Origin: Vibrio europaeus
GTDB taxonomy: Bacteria > Pseudomonadota > Gammaproteobacteria > Enterobacterales > Vibrionaceae
Reading direction: 5' to 3'
DNA: 64,000 nucleotides
Assembly (NCBI RefSeq): GCF_001695575.1
Contig: NZ_LUAX01000001.1
Location: 372,001-436,000, forward strand
The notes beneath the pieces were generated by a model that did no database searches, had not been told where the DNA came from, and saw nothing but the letters and a program-made list of their open reading frames with translations. A program made the position numbers and the translations under genes. This document shows, one piece after another, positions 37,034-45,759 of this stretch. Position 1 is the stretch's first letter. Each line of letters starts with the position of its first letter.

Positions 37034-38350
37034 TTAGAACTTATGCGTGTACTGCATACCAAATAGGAAAGCTGTTGCTTTAGTTGTAGTATCTAGCTTA
37101 ACAGTGCCAATCGTATCGTTAACCTGCTTATCTTTACCTACTAGGTAAGTGAAGCCTACATCAAGTGCTTGGTCTTTGTTGATGTGATAAGTCGCACCTG
37201 CTGAGAACCATTGGCGATCAGAATCTGGTACAGATACCGAAGTTAGCTCATCCTGTACACCTTCATCAAACATGTAGCCGATACGAGCTTCCCAGTTCTC
37301 ATTGACGTAGTAAGTACCACCGATAGCGTAGTGGAAAGTGTCTTTCCATTTGTACTCTTTAATTTCAGTTCCATTAGTCGTTGCTAGGCGGTCAAATGCA
37401 CTCCAACCAATCCACTGTACGCTGTAGTGAACCGCGAATTTGGTGTCTTCAATGCGGTGGTAACCAGAGAACTCAAACATATCTGGTAGTGGGATTTTAA
37501 GATCGCCGATATTTGAATTACCGCCGTAAGAAACTGTACCGCTTACTTCTTTCTCTGGGCTGTAATGGTAGCTTAAACCGAAACGGTTGTTTTCATCCAT
37601 TTCAAACACAGTGCCCAGGTTAAAACCAACAGCCCAACCTGATGCATCGATATCCATTAGTTGCTGAGTGCTTGTCGTTCCTGTCGGTGTTGCACCGACG
37701 AACACATTCATTTCAGATTGACGTTTCAGTTCACCTTCACCGTAGATGATATCAAGGCCACCACCTACACTCCATTGCTCGTTGATACGATATGAACCAA
37801 GTAATGCAATGTTTGTAGTGGTTACGTTAGTAACACCACCAAATCCGTCTGCACCAGGCACCACAACCGGTTGCGCGCCACCTGTAATAACAGAGCCCGT
37901 GCCTTTGCCCCAGTTGCTATCAAACTCATTGGTAGTACCAAAGTTAGAGTAAATACCTAGGCCAACAGCAAACTGCTCATTTACTGGATGAACAACATAT
38001 AGGTTTGGAACAACAGATGTTGCGTCATTTGTTGTGTTGTCTAGTGAAGTTGGAGTACTACCTGGTAGTGGCGAAGTGTAAGTAGCGTCTTTGATCTCAA
38101 CTTTTGAGTCAATAACGTTGAAACCAACAGAAATTTCTGTACGGTCAAATAGCGACATTGCAGCTGCGTTACGCGACATAACTGAAGCGTTATCCGCGAT
38201 AACTGCATCACCTGCAAATGCACGGCCTAGACCAGTTGCTGATTGAGAGTTAAGTTGGAAACCGGCAGCGAGAGCTTGCTGCGAAGCTAGAGAAGTTGTT
38301 GCAATTGTCACTGCTAATAGTGATTTTTTAAACAGACGCGTCTTGTTCAT
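37034..38350 (-). CDS. fadL: FadL-type long-chain fatty acid outer-membrane porin (second copy)
   Basis: A 438-residue FadL-family barrel: signal peptide to about ALA-A (residue 29), then AGFQLNSQSATGLGRAFAGDAVIADNAS read as the hatch motif, and a terminal Phe (MQYTHKF). It shares organisation with the first copy but differs widely in loop sequences, so an old duplication with diverging substrate range is likely. AAGGAAA precedes the ATG. A FadR-like site lies about 100 bases upstream. Confidence 0.94.
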   Translation of the reverse strand: MNKTRLFKKSLLAVTIATTSLASQQALAAGFQLNSQSATGLGRAFAGDAVIADNASVMSRNAAAMSLFDRTEISVGFNVIDSKVEIKDATYTSPLPGSTPTSLDNTTNDATSVVPNLYVVHPVNEQFAVGLGIYSNFGTTNEFDSNWGKGTGSVITGGAQPVVVPGADGFGGVTNVTTTNIALLGSYRINEQWSVGGGLDIIYGEGELKRQSEMNVFVGATPTGTTSTQQLMDIDASGWAVGFNLGTVFEMDENNRFGLSYHYSPEKEVSGTVSYGGNSNIGDLKIPLPDMFEFSGYHRIEDTKFAVHYSVQWIGWSAFDRLATTNGTEIKEYKWKDTFHYAIGGTYYVNENWEARIGYMFDEGVQDELTSVSVPDSDRQWFSAGATYHINKDQALDVGFTYLVGKDKQVNDTIGTVKLDTTTKATAFLFGMQYTHKF

Positions 38351-38443
38351 TTTTGCTTTTTCCTTTTTGTTCGTCTCTAAGTGGACGATAAAATTTGAGC
38401 AAAAGCTCAGTGGTGGCTGATACTAGACTCAAGTATATGATAT

Positions 38444-38460
38444 AGAAATCCGACCATTGC
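38444..38460 (-). promoter_or_regulatory. Possible FadR operator upstream of the second fadL
   Basis: On the minus strand the site reads GCAATGGTCGGATTTCT. The core TGGTCGGA agrees with the FadR consensus CTGGTCNGACC, and the ATTTCT end resembles a known E. coli fadL operator as remembered. It lies about 95-110 bases before the ATG. Moderate match only. Confidence 0.45.
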
Positions 38461-38528
38461 CGATCTGGGTGATAAAATTATGGAAATGATGGTTATCTGG
38501 CAGGAAAATGCTGCAAAAAACGTCTTTT

Positions 38529-38544
38529 TAGAGTCTTGACTCTA
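38529..38544. other. Perfect 7-bp palindrome upstream of the second fadL
   Basis: TAGAGTC-TT-GACTCTA is a perfect inverted repeat, flanked by T-rich and A-rich DNA. It lies between the DUF3379 terminator and the fadL promoter region. It may be an operator; the regulator is unknown. Confidence 0.4.
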
Positions 38545-38553
38545 ATTTTATGC

Positions 38554-38586
38554 TAAAAAAATGGCTCAAACAGATTGTTCAAGCCA
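38554..38586 (-). terminator. Terminator of the sigma factor/DUF3379 operon
   Basis: On the minus strand ATGGCT and AGCCAT form the base, AACA/TGTT an upper stem around loop ATC, with a 2x2 mismatch between them, followed by seven T. It begins 31 bases after the DUF3379 stop. Confidence 0.82.
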
Positions 38587-38616
38587 TGATGTATGTCACA
38601 AATTGTTGCTATTTTG

Positions 38617-39345
38617 TTAAGTCATCGGTTTGATGATTTTAGATATGCTTTCAGCGATCTTAGCCACATCTTCACCTTCGTCACCGACGATGATCATACT
38701 GGTGTCTCCCATTGGTTCCACAACCCCAGTCATACCATCTTCATTGAAGTCGACCGTTTGGTTAGATGGAATCCCGGTTAAGAACAATGTGACTTTGCCT
38801 TTTTCGCCTCTGAATACCATATGTAGCGCATTCGACTTGCCGAAACCACAGTGATTTAAGTAATACACATGGTACGGAAAGGTTTCCGAAAGCTGGTGAT
38901 CAAATGGCATCATTTTGGCGTTGATTTGCGATGATTTAACCTGCTCATCGAGGTTTTGGACAAATGGCTTCTCATCAACAACATGCTGAAGCGCCGTCGT
39001 TGCCAAGCTCGCTTGCGCCGGAGATACAACCAGATTGCTCCAATTTAGCTGGCCAACCAGCAAACCTGCCACAAAGGCTACCGAAGCTGCCATTGCCATT
39101 GCTCTGCGAGCAAAGTTAGGTCGCACGACGTTATCTCTGGCAACAGACGTCTGATTAAACAAAATCTTATCAGCCAGATCTTCAGGTACGTCGACAGCCA
39201 TTGCTTTTGCAATCTGTTTATCGAGATCGAGGATTTCATCAGCGAACTGCGCGTTTTGTTCACTCTCTTTTATTGCCGCACTTATCTCACTATCTCTTTG
39301 TTTAGGATCGGACATGATGCGTCGGCGAAATTCTAATTCATCCAT
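38617..39345 (-). CDS. DUF3379 membrane protein, probable anti-sigma partner
   Basis: A 242-residue protein with a hydrophilic N-terminal part (about 1-80), one membrane helix (AMAMAASVAFVAGLLVGQ, about 84-101) and a C-terminal part, probably periplasmic, with a conserved-looking region YHVYYLNHCGFGKSNALHMVF. The DUF3379 family has no proven function, but its start overlaps the sigma-factor gene by eight bases, the usual layout for sigma/anti-sigma pairs. I infer that it controls the sigma factor. No zinc-binding HxxxCxxC motif is visible. Confidence 0.82.
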   Translation of the reverse strand: MDELEFRRRIMSDPKQRDSEISAAIKESEQNAQFADEILDLDKQIAKAMAVDVPEDLADKILFNQTSVARDNVVRPNFARRAMAMAASVAFVAGLLVGQLNWSNLVVSPAQASLATTALQHVVDEKPFVQNLDEQVKSSQINAKMMPFDHQLSETFPYHVYYLNHCGFGKSNALHMVFRGEKGKVTLFLTGIPSNQTVDFNEDGMTGVVEPMGDTSMIIVGDEGEDVAKIAESISKIIKPMT

Positions 39346-39901
39346 TTTGCTGCCCCCTATGTGTATTCTCTGAATCTAACATCTCTTTTAATTGGTTCCT
39401 CGCTCTAAACAGCCGAGTCATTACCGTATTTTTATTAAGACCGAGTATCTCACCGATTTCTTCGCCGCTGAATCCCCCCACAACTTGGAGGAACAGTGGC
39501 TCTCGATAATCTTCCTCAAGTTTCATTATTTGAGCTTGAACCCATTGAGTCTGATGGTGAGGATCATCGGAAACTTTAGCATCATTACCGTGATCGTCGA
39601 TATCAACAAGATCAAACTGTTTGCGCTCAAAGCGGCGGGCATTTTCTCGTCTTAATATGGTGATAAGCCAAGATTTAGCCGCCTTTTCGTCTTGCAAGCT
39701 ATCGAGAGATTTCCATGCACGCAGGCAAGTTTCTTGTACTAAGTCCTCTGCAATGGTTGGATCTTTACACAACCAATAGGCGTACCTGTATAAGTCTCTG
39801 TGATAAGCCCTGACGAGCGCTTCGTATTTTCTTTGTCTGTCCATATCCGAGTTGACCGGATCATTGGACTTTTTCTTTCCAAAAAAATTGATGATTGACA
39901 C
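39338..39901 (-). CDS. ECF-like sigma-70-family sigma factor
   Basis: A 187-residue group 4 sigma factor with region 2 (YRYAYWLCKDPTIAEDLVQETCLRAWKSLDS in parts, about 38-68) and region 4 (EEIGEILGLNKNTVMTRLFRARNQLKEML, about 146-174). The start is GTG at 39901 with a perfect GGAGG five bases upstream; the alternative would drop a short basic N-terminus. The target genes are unknown. It is not the usual rpoE locus because rseABC are absent. Operon with the DUF3379 gene. Confidence 0.9.
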   Translation of the reverse strand: MSIINFFGKKKSNDPVNSDMDRQRKYEALVRAYHRDLYRYAYWLCKDPTIAEDLVQETCLRAWKSLDSLQDEKAAKSWLITILRRENARRFERKQFDLVDIDDHGNDAKVSDDPHHQTQWVQAQIMKLEEDYREPLFLQVVGGFSGEEIGEILGLNKNTVMTRLFRARNQLKEMLDSENTHRGQQNG

Positions 39902-40140
39902 AGGAGCCTCCCTCGTTGCTCTGTGAATTTATTGTTGTTGTCACTGCGATAAGTGGTGCAGTGGTACTCATTCGTTTCTTAGCAAGCTAAAGTTATCGCT
40001 TGTATAAAAGCCGCAATAAAAGCGTAGTTATTGATGCTGTGAATAGGTTAAGTGAAATATAACAGCATCTGTTAGCCAGTATTCCACTTAAAATTGATCT
40101 ATTTCAAAATCTGGCCAACTCGAAAGGTTATAGTAACACC

Positions 40141-40300
40141 TGTCATCTAGTCGGTGTTTACACTGACAAGTTGAGCAAGATGACACTTCCTTTTGAAGGC
40201 TGACTTTACTTTCTCCTAATCAGGAAACTGATTATTTCAATTGGCGTAAGTTAATTGCTTTATATATTCCAACCACACAGCTTTGTGTGGTTTTTTTTTT
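40141..40300 (+). ncRNA. Candidate Hfq-type small RNA or fadIJ leader attenuator
   Basis: A strong terminator at 40271-40300 stands on the plus strand with no plus-strand gene upstream. Before it are a perfect TAATCAG-GAAA-CTGATTA hairpin (40217-40234) and a TGTCATCT/AGATGACA stem (40141-40148 and 40178-40185). A TATAGT -10-like hexamer (40129-40134) would start RNA at about 40141; no clear -35 is seen. About 160 nt with hairpins, a U-rich single-stranded part and a long terminal U-tract fits a small RNA. Alternatively it is an attenuated leader of fadIJ. No known family is recognised. Confidence 0.55.
40271..40300 (+). terminator. Strong terminator upstream of fadI
   Basis: AACCACACA (40271-40279), loop GCTT, TGTGTGGTT (40284-40292) and an unbroken T-run to 40300. 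It is among the best terminators in the window, yet the nearest annotated genes are on the other strand or downstream. Confidence 0.93.
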
Positions 40301-40439
40301 GCCTGCAATCTCTACGACAACCATTCTACCTATAAGTTACACCTATTTTATCAAGTTATCTCTTAGCCCAGTGTTATTTATCGCCATTGGCTGATAAGCA
40401 GCGTAATCTGTTGTAAGTCACGTTTATTCAAACGACCGT

Positions 40440-40467
40440 TTGATTGAATTAACATTCTCGTTACAAT
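40440..40467 (+). promoter_or_regulatory. Promoter of fadIJ
   Basis: TTGATT (40440-40445), a 16-base spacer and TACAAT (40462-40467) form a reasonable sigma-70 promoter. The predicted start near 40474 lies within the FadR-like operator, so bound FadR would block RNA polymerase. Confidence 0.65.
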
Positions 40468-40470
40468 GAT

Positions 40471-40485
40471 TCTGGTCAGACCTCT
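40471..40485 (+). promoter_or_regulatory. FadR operator of fadIJ
   Basis: TCTGGTCAGACCTCT contains CTGGTCAGACC, an exact match to the core of the FadR consensus CTGGTCNGACC. It overlaps the predicted transcription start of fadIJ. In E. coli and V. cholerae FadR represses fad genes until acyl-CoA binds, so repression relieved by fatty acids is expected. Confidence 0.75.
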
Positions 40486-40503
40486 ATTTATTAAGGAGCA
40501 ACA

Positions 40504-41811
40504 ATGGGCAAGCAGGAAGTGAAAACTCGCTCAGGAGAACGTGTAGCGATTGTCGCAGGATTGCGAACACCGTTTGCACGTCAAAGTACAGAATTTAGTC
40601 AAGTCCCGGCGGTAGACCTCGGAAAAATGGTCGTAAGTGATATGCTTGCTCGCACTGAAATCGATCCAAAGCTGATTGAGCAAGTTGTGTTTGGTCAGGT
40701 TGTACAAATGCCTGAAGCACCAAACATTGCGCGAGAGATCGTGCTTGGAACGGGGATGGACATTAATACCGATGCTTACAGCGTTACACGTGCTTGTGCG
40801 ACGAGCTTCCAATCGGCCGTAAACGTTGCTGAAAGCATTATGGCGGGAACCATTGATGTCGGTATCGCTGGTGGTGCGGACTCCTCCTCTGTTCTGCCAA
40901 TTGGTGTTTCGAAGAAACTAGCGGCAAACCTGCTAGCACTGAGTAAAACCAAGACGCTCAGTCAAAAGCTCAATATTCTTAAAACTCTGTCATTGAAAGA
41001 TTTGATGCCAGTACCGCCTGCAGTCGCTGAGTATTCTACTGGCTTATCAATGGGACAAACGGCGGAGCAAATGGCGAAATCGCATGGCATAACTCGTCAG
41101 GCGCAAGATGAACTTGCTCACCGCTCTCATACCCTTGCTGCTCAAGCTTGGAATGATGGCAAAATTGAAGGGGAAGTGATGACGGCATTCCCTGAACCCT
41201 ACAAAAAGTGGATTTCGAAAGATAACAATATTCGTGAAGACTCAACGATTGAGGGGTACGCAAAACTTCGTCCTGCATTTGACCGCCAGTACGGCAGTGT
41301 AACCGCGGCCAACAGTACGCCTCTTACCGATGGCGCTGCGGCCATTATGTTGATGCGCGAGGGCAAAGCGAAGGAGCTGGGCTTAGATATCATGGGTTAC
41401 ATTCGCTCATACGCTTTCTCTGCAATTGGTGTTGAGAAGGACATGCTAATGGGGCCTTCTTACGCAACACCGATGGCGCTCGATCGTGCGGGTATCGAGC
41501 TCTCAGATCTGACGTTAATCGATATGCATGAAGCCTTTGCCGCGCAGGCGCTTTCTAACGTTAAGATGTTCGCAAGTGACAAGTTCGCGCAAGAGAAGCT
41601 CGGTCGAACAAAAGCGATTGGCGAAATTGATATGGATAAATTCAATGTGTTAGGTGGCTCACTTGCCTATGGTCACCCATTTGCTGCAACCGGTGCTCGT
41701 ATGATTACTCAGACGTTGCGTGAATTGCAACGTAGAGGAGGCGGTTTAGCATTGAATACAGCCTGTGCCGCAGGTGGTTTAGGCGCAGCTATGGTATTGG
41801 AGGTAGAATAA
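40504..41811 (+). CDS. fadI: 3-ketoacyl-CoA thiolase FadI
   Basis: Last step of fatty-acid beta-oxidation: splits 3-ketoacyl-CoA with CoA to give acetyl-CoA. The 435-residue thiolase has nucleophile Cys98 in [10 protein letters not shown], the histidine in [16 protein letters not shown] and the second cysteine in [10 protein letters not shown]. Length and motifs fit FadI (the anaerobic/alternative complex beta subunit) rather than FadA. It overlaps fadJ by one base. AAGGAG precedes the ATG. Confidence 0.96.
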   Translation: MGKQEVKTRSGERVAIVAGLRTPFARQSTEFSQVPAVDLGKMVVSDMLARTEIDPKLIEQVVFGQVVQMPEAPNIAREIVLGTGMDINTDAYSVTRACATSFQSAVNVAESIMAGTIDVGIAGGADSSSVLPIGVSKKLAANLLALSKTKTLSQKLNILKTLSLKDLMPVPPAVAEYSTGLSMGQTAEQMAKSHGITRQAQDELAHRSHTLAAQAWNDGKIEGEVMTAFPEPYKKWISKDNNIREDSTIEGYAKLRPAFDRQYGSVTAANSTPLTDGAAAIMLMREGKAKELGLDIMGYIRSYAFSAIGVEKDMLMGPSYATPMALDRAGIELSDLTLIDMHEAFAAQALSNVKMFASDKFAQEKLGRTKAIGEIDMDKFNVLGGSLAYGHPFAATGARMITQTLRELQRRGGGLALNTACAAGGLGAAMVLEVE

Positions 41812-43934
41812 TGAGCGACAAAACTGCATTTAACTTATCCATTGATGATCAAGATATCGCGTGGCTCTCTATCGATGTTCCAGGCGAGAAAATGAATACC
41901 CTTCAAGCCGCGTTTGCTGATGAAATGGAAGCGATCTTCGCTCAACTTGCTGAGAAAGGTGCGGCAATTAAAGGGTTGGTGGTTCATTCGCTAAAGCCAG
42001 ATAACTTCATCGCGGGTGCCGACGTACGTATGCTTGACGCTTGTACCAGTGCCAACGAAGCGCAAGCATTGGCAGAAAAAGGTCAGCAAATGTTCCAGCA
42101 GCTTTCAGACTTGCCTTATCCGGTGGTAGCTGCTATTCACGGCCCTTGTCTGGGTGGTGGACTAGAGCTCGCACTGGCTTGTGATTACCGTGTGTGTACT
42201 GATTCAGATAAAACCCGCTTAGGCTTACCAGAAGTACAGCTCGGCCTATTGCCAGGTTCGGGTGGTACTCAGCGACTACCTCGTTTGATTGGTTTGTTGC
42301 CATCACTCGATATGATTCTTACTGGCAAACAACTTCGAGCAAAGAAAGCGAAAAAACTGGGCGTGGCAGATGCGGTCGTCCCACACACGGTTCTGCTTGA
42401 TGTTGCGAAAAGCTTTGTCGAAAAGAATTCTAATAAGAAGAAAGGCAAGCGTAAGGTTTCGACTAAAGAGAAACTTATATCTAATACAGGCTTAGGCCGA
42501 AAAGTGATTTTTGAGCAAGCCGCTAAAAAGACAAAAGAGAAGACAAGGGGTAACTACCCGGCAGCAGACGCCATTTTAGAAGTGATTCGCTTTGGTCTCG
42601 AAAAGGGCTTTGAAAAAGGTCAGAAGAAAGAAGCTGAGCGTTTTGGTGAGCTAGTGATGACCTCCGAGTCAAAAGCGCTACGTTCGATCTTCTTCGCAAC
42701 CACAGAGATGAAAAAAGAGCACGGCGGTGATGCTCAACCTAAACCTATTGCAAGAGCAGCGGTTCTAGGTGGCGGCCTTATGGGCGCAGGGATTAGTCAT
42801 GTCAGTGTGGCTAAAGCAAAAGTGCCTGTTCGAATCAAAGATGTGTCTAACGACGGTGTACTTAACGCGCTCAAATACAATTACAAACTGTTTGAGAAGC
42901 AAAGAAAACGTCGAATCCTCTCTAAAGCGCAACTGCAAAGCAAAATGTTGCAGCTATCTGGTGGGACAGATTTTACTCGCTTCAATCACACCGATATTGC
43001 TATTGAAGCGGTATTCGAAGATCTCAACCTTAAGCAACAAATGGTGGCAGATATCGAGAGTAACGCCAAAGATAGCACCATTTTCGCGACCAATACTTCG
43101 TCTTTGCCAATCCATCAGATTGCAGAGAAAGCGGAGCGCCCGGAAAACGTCGTCGGTCTACACTATTTCAGTCCAGTAGAGAAAATGCCACTGGTTGAGG
43201 TGATTCCTCATCAAGGCACTTCGGATGAAACGATTTCAACGGTTGTGGAATTTGCGCGCAAGCAAGGCAAAACACCGATTGTGGTTAAAGATTGTGCGGG
43301 TTTCTACGTAAACCGAATCTTAGCGCCCTACATGAATGAAGCGGCGCAAGTTTTGTTGACTGGAGAGCCGATCGAACAGCTTGATACCGCGCTGCTTAAT
43401 TTTGGTTTTCCTGTCGGTCCAATCACCTTACTTGATGAAGTCGGTGTTGATATTGGTGCTAAAATTATGCCTATCTTAGTCGCTGAGCTTGGCGAACGTT
43501 TCCAAGGGCCTGATGTGTTTGACAAGCTGCTCAACGATGACCGTAAAGGGCGTAAGAGCGGTAAAGGTTTCTATACCTACAAAGGCAAAAAGAAAGAAGT
43601 CGACAAGTCAGTGTATAAATTACTCAGTTTGAGCCCACAGTCTAAGCTTGCTGAGAAAGACATCGCTATGCGTTGTGTTCTACCAATGCTCAATGAAGCG
43701 GTCCGTTGTTTAGACGAAGGCATCATTCGCAGCCCAAGAGATGGTGATATTGGCGCTATTTTCGGTATCGGTTTCCCTCCATTCCTAGGTGGTCCATTCC
43801 GTTATATGGATCAAATTGGAATCGAAAAATTGGTGGGAATCATGAACGAACATGCGCAGAAATATGGCGATCGATTTGCTCCATGTGATGGTCTACTCAC
43901 GCGAGCAGGCATTGGCGCTAAGTTCTACGACTAA
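41811..43934 (+). CDS. fadJ: Multifunctional fatty-acid oxidation protein FadJ
   Basis: Alpha subunit of the FadIJ complex (707 residues). The N-terminal enoyl-CoA hydratase part has [27 protein letters not shown] and [19 protein letters not shown]. The central NAD-binding Rossmann motif of hydroxyacyl-CoA dehydrogenase is [13 protein letters not shown] (about residues 320-332), with [11 protein letters not shown] and [17 protein letters not shown] further on. C-terminal dehydrogenase domains complete it. Gene order fadI-fadJ confirms FadJ over FadB. Confidence 0.97.
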   Translation: MSDKTAFNLSIDDQDIAWLSIDVPGEKMNTLQAAFADEMEAIFAQLAEKGAAIKGLVVHSLKPDNFIAGADVRMLDACTSANEAQALAEKGQQMFQQLSDLPYPVVAAIHGPCLGGGLELALACDYRVCTDSDKTRLGLPEVQLGLLPGSGGTQRLPRLIGLLPSLDMILTGKQLRAKKAKKLGVADAVVPHTVLLDVAKSFVEKNSNKKKGKRKVSTKEKLISNTGLGRKVIFEQAAKKTKEKTRGNYPAADAILEVIRFGLEKGFEKGQKKEAERFGELVMTSESKALRSIFFATTEMKKEHGGDAQPKPIARAAVLGGGLMGAGISHVSVAKAKVPVRIKDVSNDGVLNALKYNYKLFEKQRKRRILSKAQLQSKMLQLSGGTDFTRFNHTDIAIEAVFEDLNLKQQMVADIESNAKDSTIFATNTSSLPIHQIAEKAERPENVVGLHYFSPVEKMPLVEVIPHQGTSDETISTVVEFARKQGKTPIVVKDCAGFYVNRILAPYMNEAAQVLLTGEPIEQLDTALLNFGFPVGPITLLDEVGVDIGAKIMPILVAELGERFQGPDVFDKLLNDDRKGRKSGKGFYTYKGKKKEVDKSVYKLLSLSPQSKLAEKDIAMRCVLPMLNEAVRCLDEGIIRSPRDGDIGAIFGIGFPPFLGGPFRYMDQIGIEKLVGIMNEHAQKYGDRFAPCDGLLTRAGIGAKFYD

Positions 43935-43949
43935 AACTAAAGCTCTACT

Positions 43950-43976
43950 AAGGCGAACCAATGGGTTCGCCTTTTT
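43950..43976 (+). terminator. Terminator of fadIJ
   Basis: AAGGCGAACC (43950-43959) and GGTTCGCCTT (43964-43973), loop AATG, T-run to 43976; it starts 16 bases after the fadJ stop. Confidence 0.93.
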
Positions 43977-44027
43977 CGTTTATGGGCGTTATTATCAAGA
44001 AAAACAAGAAACTAAAAAGGAAGTCTC

Positions 44028-44576
44028 ATGGATGCTCTAGATTTATTGTTGAACCGTCGCTCAATCGCAAAGTTATCTGAGCCTGCTCCAGAAGGGAAAG
44101 CGCTTGAAAACATTATTCGCGCAGGCCTCAGAGCGCCAGATCATGCAGGTTTGACGCCGTGGCGCTTTGTTATTGCGCAAGGTGAGGGGCTCAACAAGTT
44201 GTCTGACATTCTAGTCAAAGCTGCACAAGCTGAGGACAGTGAACAAGCCGTTGTGGACAAGGTGAAGAATGCGCCGTTTCGTGCCCCAATGGTGATTACT
44301 GTTATTGCTAAAGTGACTGAACACGAGAAAGTGCCGGCCCTAGAGCAATACCTTTCAGCAGGTTGCGCCGTTCAAGCGATGCAGATGGCAGCGGTTGCTC
44401 AAGGGTTTCAGGGATTCTGGCGTTCTGGCAAGTGGATGTTCCACCAAGAAGTGCACCAAGCGTTTAATCTTGAAGGTGACGATGAAATTGTTGGTTTCCT
44501 TTATCTTGGTACGCCAGGTTGCACACCAATGAAAGTACCAGAGCGGGATTTGAGTAAGTTCGTCGAGTATCTGTAA
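44028..44576 (+). CDS. ydjA: NAD(P)H nitroreductase, YdjA family
   Basis: A 182-residue FMN-binding oxidoreductase closely resembling E. coli YdjA (MDALDLLLNRRSIAKL, APDHAGLTPWRF, NAPFRAPMVITVIAK, SAGCAVQAMQMAAVAQGFQGFWRSG). The Arg pair near the start and SAGCAVQAMQMAA region bind FMN in the family. YdjA is one of the smallest nitroreductases, and its natural substrate is unknown. It has its own terminator, shared with the convergent lysR gene. Confidence 0.93.
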   Translation: MDALDLLLNRRSIAKLSEPAPEGKALENIIRAGLRAPDHAGLTPWRFVIAQGEGLNKLSDILVKAAQAEDSEQAVVDKVKNAPFRAPMVITVIAKVTEHEKVPALEQYLSAGCAVQAMQMAAVAQGFQGFWRSGKWMFHQEVHQAFNLEGDDEIVGFLYLGTPGCTPMKVPERDLSKFVEYL

Positions 44577-44581
44577 GAATT

Positions 44582-44613
44582 AAAAAAAGCTTGGTGATTA
44601 CCAAGCTTTTTTA
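44582..44613. terminator. Bidirectional terminator between ydjA and the LysR gene
   Basis: AAAAAAGCTTGG (44583-44594) and CCAAGCTTTTTT (44601-44612) form a 12-bp stem with T-runs on both strands. Confidence 0.94.
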
Positions 44614-44642
44614 CTTTTGGCGCTTGATTAGGTCAACAGACC

Positions 44643-45518
44643 CTAGTGAAGGTTGTAAGCAATAACAAAATCAATAAACAAACGTACTTTTTCTGGCAGA
44701 TGATCTTTATGGTTGTACAACATATAGATATCGCGTGGGTTGGCACTCCAGTCTTCGAGCACCCGTACTAAGCTACCATCCTCAATGTACTCCCTCAGCA
44801 TGACATCAGGCATAAGAGTGATCCCTAAACCTGAAGAACATGAACTTCTTACTACGTCTAAGGTGTTTGCTTGGAAGCGGCCTTTATCGTTATTGATAAC
44901 CGTTTCACCGCTATTGTTCGACAGCTGCCATTTAAGCAGTGGCGAGCCTTTAAGCAAAGAGTGGTGATGCAGATCTTCTGCGTGCTTGGGCTCTGGATTT
45001 AATTTCAAATATTCAGGGCTAGCGACCAGAATGTCAGCCACTGAACTGATTTTACGCGCGATGAGACTTGAGTCACGCTGCGGACCAACGCGAAAAATGA
45101 CATCCCACTCAGTTGGGTCCAATTGATCGGCGTGGTTGCTGGTCGTTAGCTCAATATTGATGTCTGGGTACTTCGCCATAAAGGCGTTGTACATAGGCAT
45201 CATCATGCGCTTAGTCAGGTTTGAAGGCGCGGTAATGCGAATTTTACCCGCAGCACCACGGCACTCATCGGTTAACTCCTCTGCGGCTGAGGCTAGGCGG
45301 CTAAGTAGAGGGGAACATTCACTGTAAAAACGTTCACCTGCTTCTGTAAGGGAAAGTTTACGAGCATGGCGATTGAGAAGGCGTAGGTTCAAAGAATCTT
45401 CTAGAGCCTGAATACGTCGCGTTATGGTCGCCACAGGAATCATCGTTTTACGAGAAGTTGCGGTATAACTCCCGTTTTCGACTACCAGTCTAAATAGGTT
45501 TAGATCATCTAATTTCAT
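44643..45518 (-). CDS. LysR-family transcriptional regulator
   Basis: A 291-residue regulator: N-terminal winged helix-turn-helix (SYTATSRKTMIPVATITRRIQALEDSLNLRLLNRHARKLSLTEAG in parts, about 18-62) and a periplasmic-binding-protein-like effector domain (from about 90). The sequence resembles the DhaD/AaeR-type subgroup that opens MKLDDLNLF. I chose ATG 45518; a GTG four codons upstream is possible, and neither has a clear ribosome-binding site. Effector and targets unknown; divergent from rssB. Confidence 0.87.
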   Translation of the reverse strand: MKLDDLNLFRLVVENGSYTATSRKTMIPVATITRRIQALEDSLNLRLLNRHARKLSLTEAGERFYSECSPLLSRLASAAEELTDECRGAAGKIRITAPSNLTKRMMMPMYNAFMAKYPDINIELTTSNHADQLDPTEWDVIFRVGPQRDSSLIARKISSVADILVASPEYLKLNPEPKHAEDLHHHSLLKGSPLLKWQLSNNSGETVINNDKGRFQANTLDVVRSSCSSGLGITLMPDVMLREYIEDGSLVRVLEDWSANPRDIYMLYNHKDHLPEKVRLFIDFVIAYNLH

Positions 45519-45759
45519 TGTATCAGACACACATTTTTACGAATTTGGTTAATTTATATGTATATCAAACGTCAAAGTTTGAGTCACATCAACAAGTTTA
45601 TCGATATTTGCTATTCCATACATATAGTATGCAACAAGGCTTCAAAGTGGAAGATTTGTATAAATCGCAGTTCGAGACTACTTTTTAAGGAGTGTGTAGA
45701 ACTAAATACAACAATAACAATAAAGAGCAGTAACATTAGTTTGTGTGAGGCAAAGATTT

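Noticed and set aside
39902..40140. CRP site near TGTGAATAGGTTAAGTGA
   Set aside because: The right half-site TCACA is absent; only one half matches.
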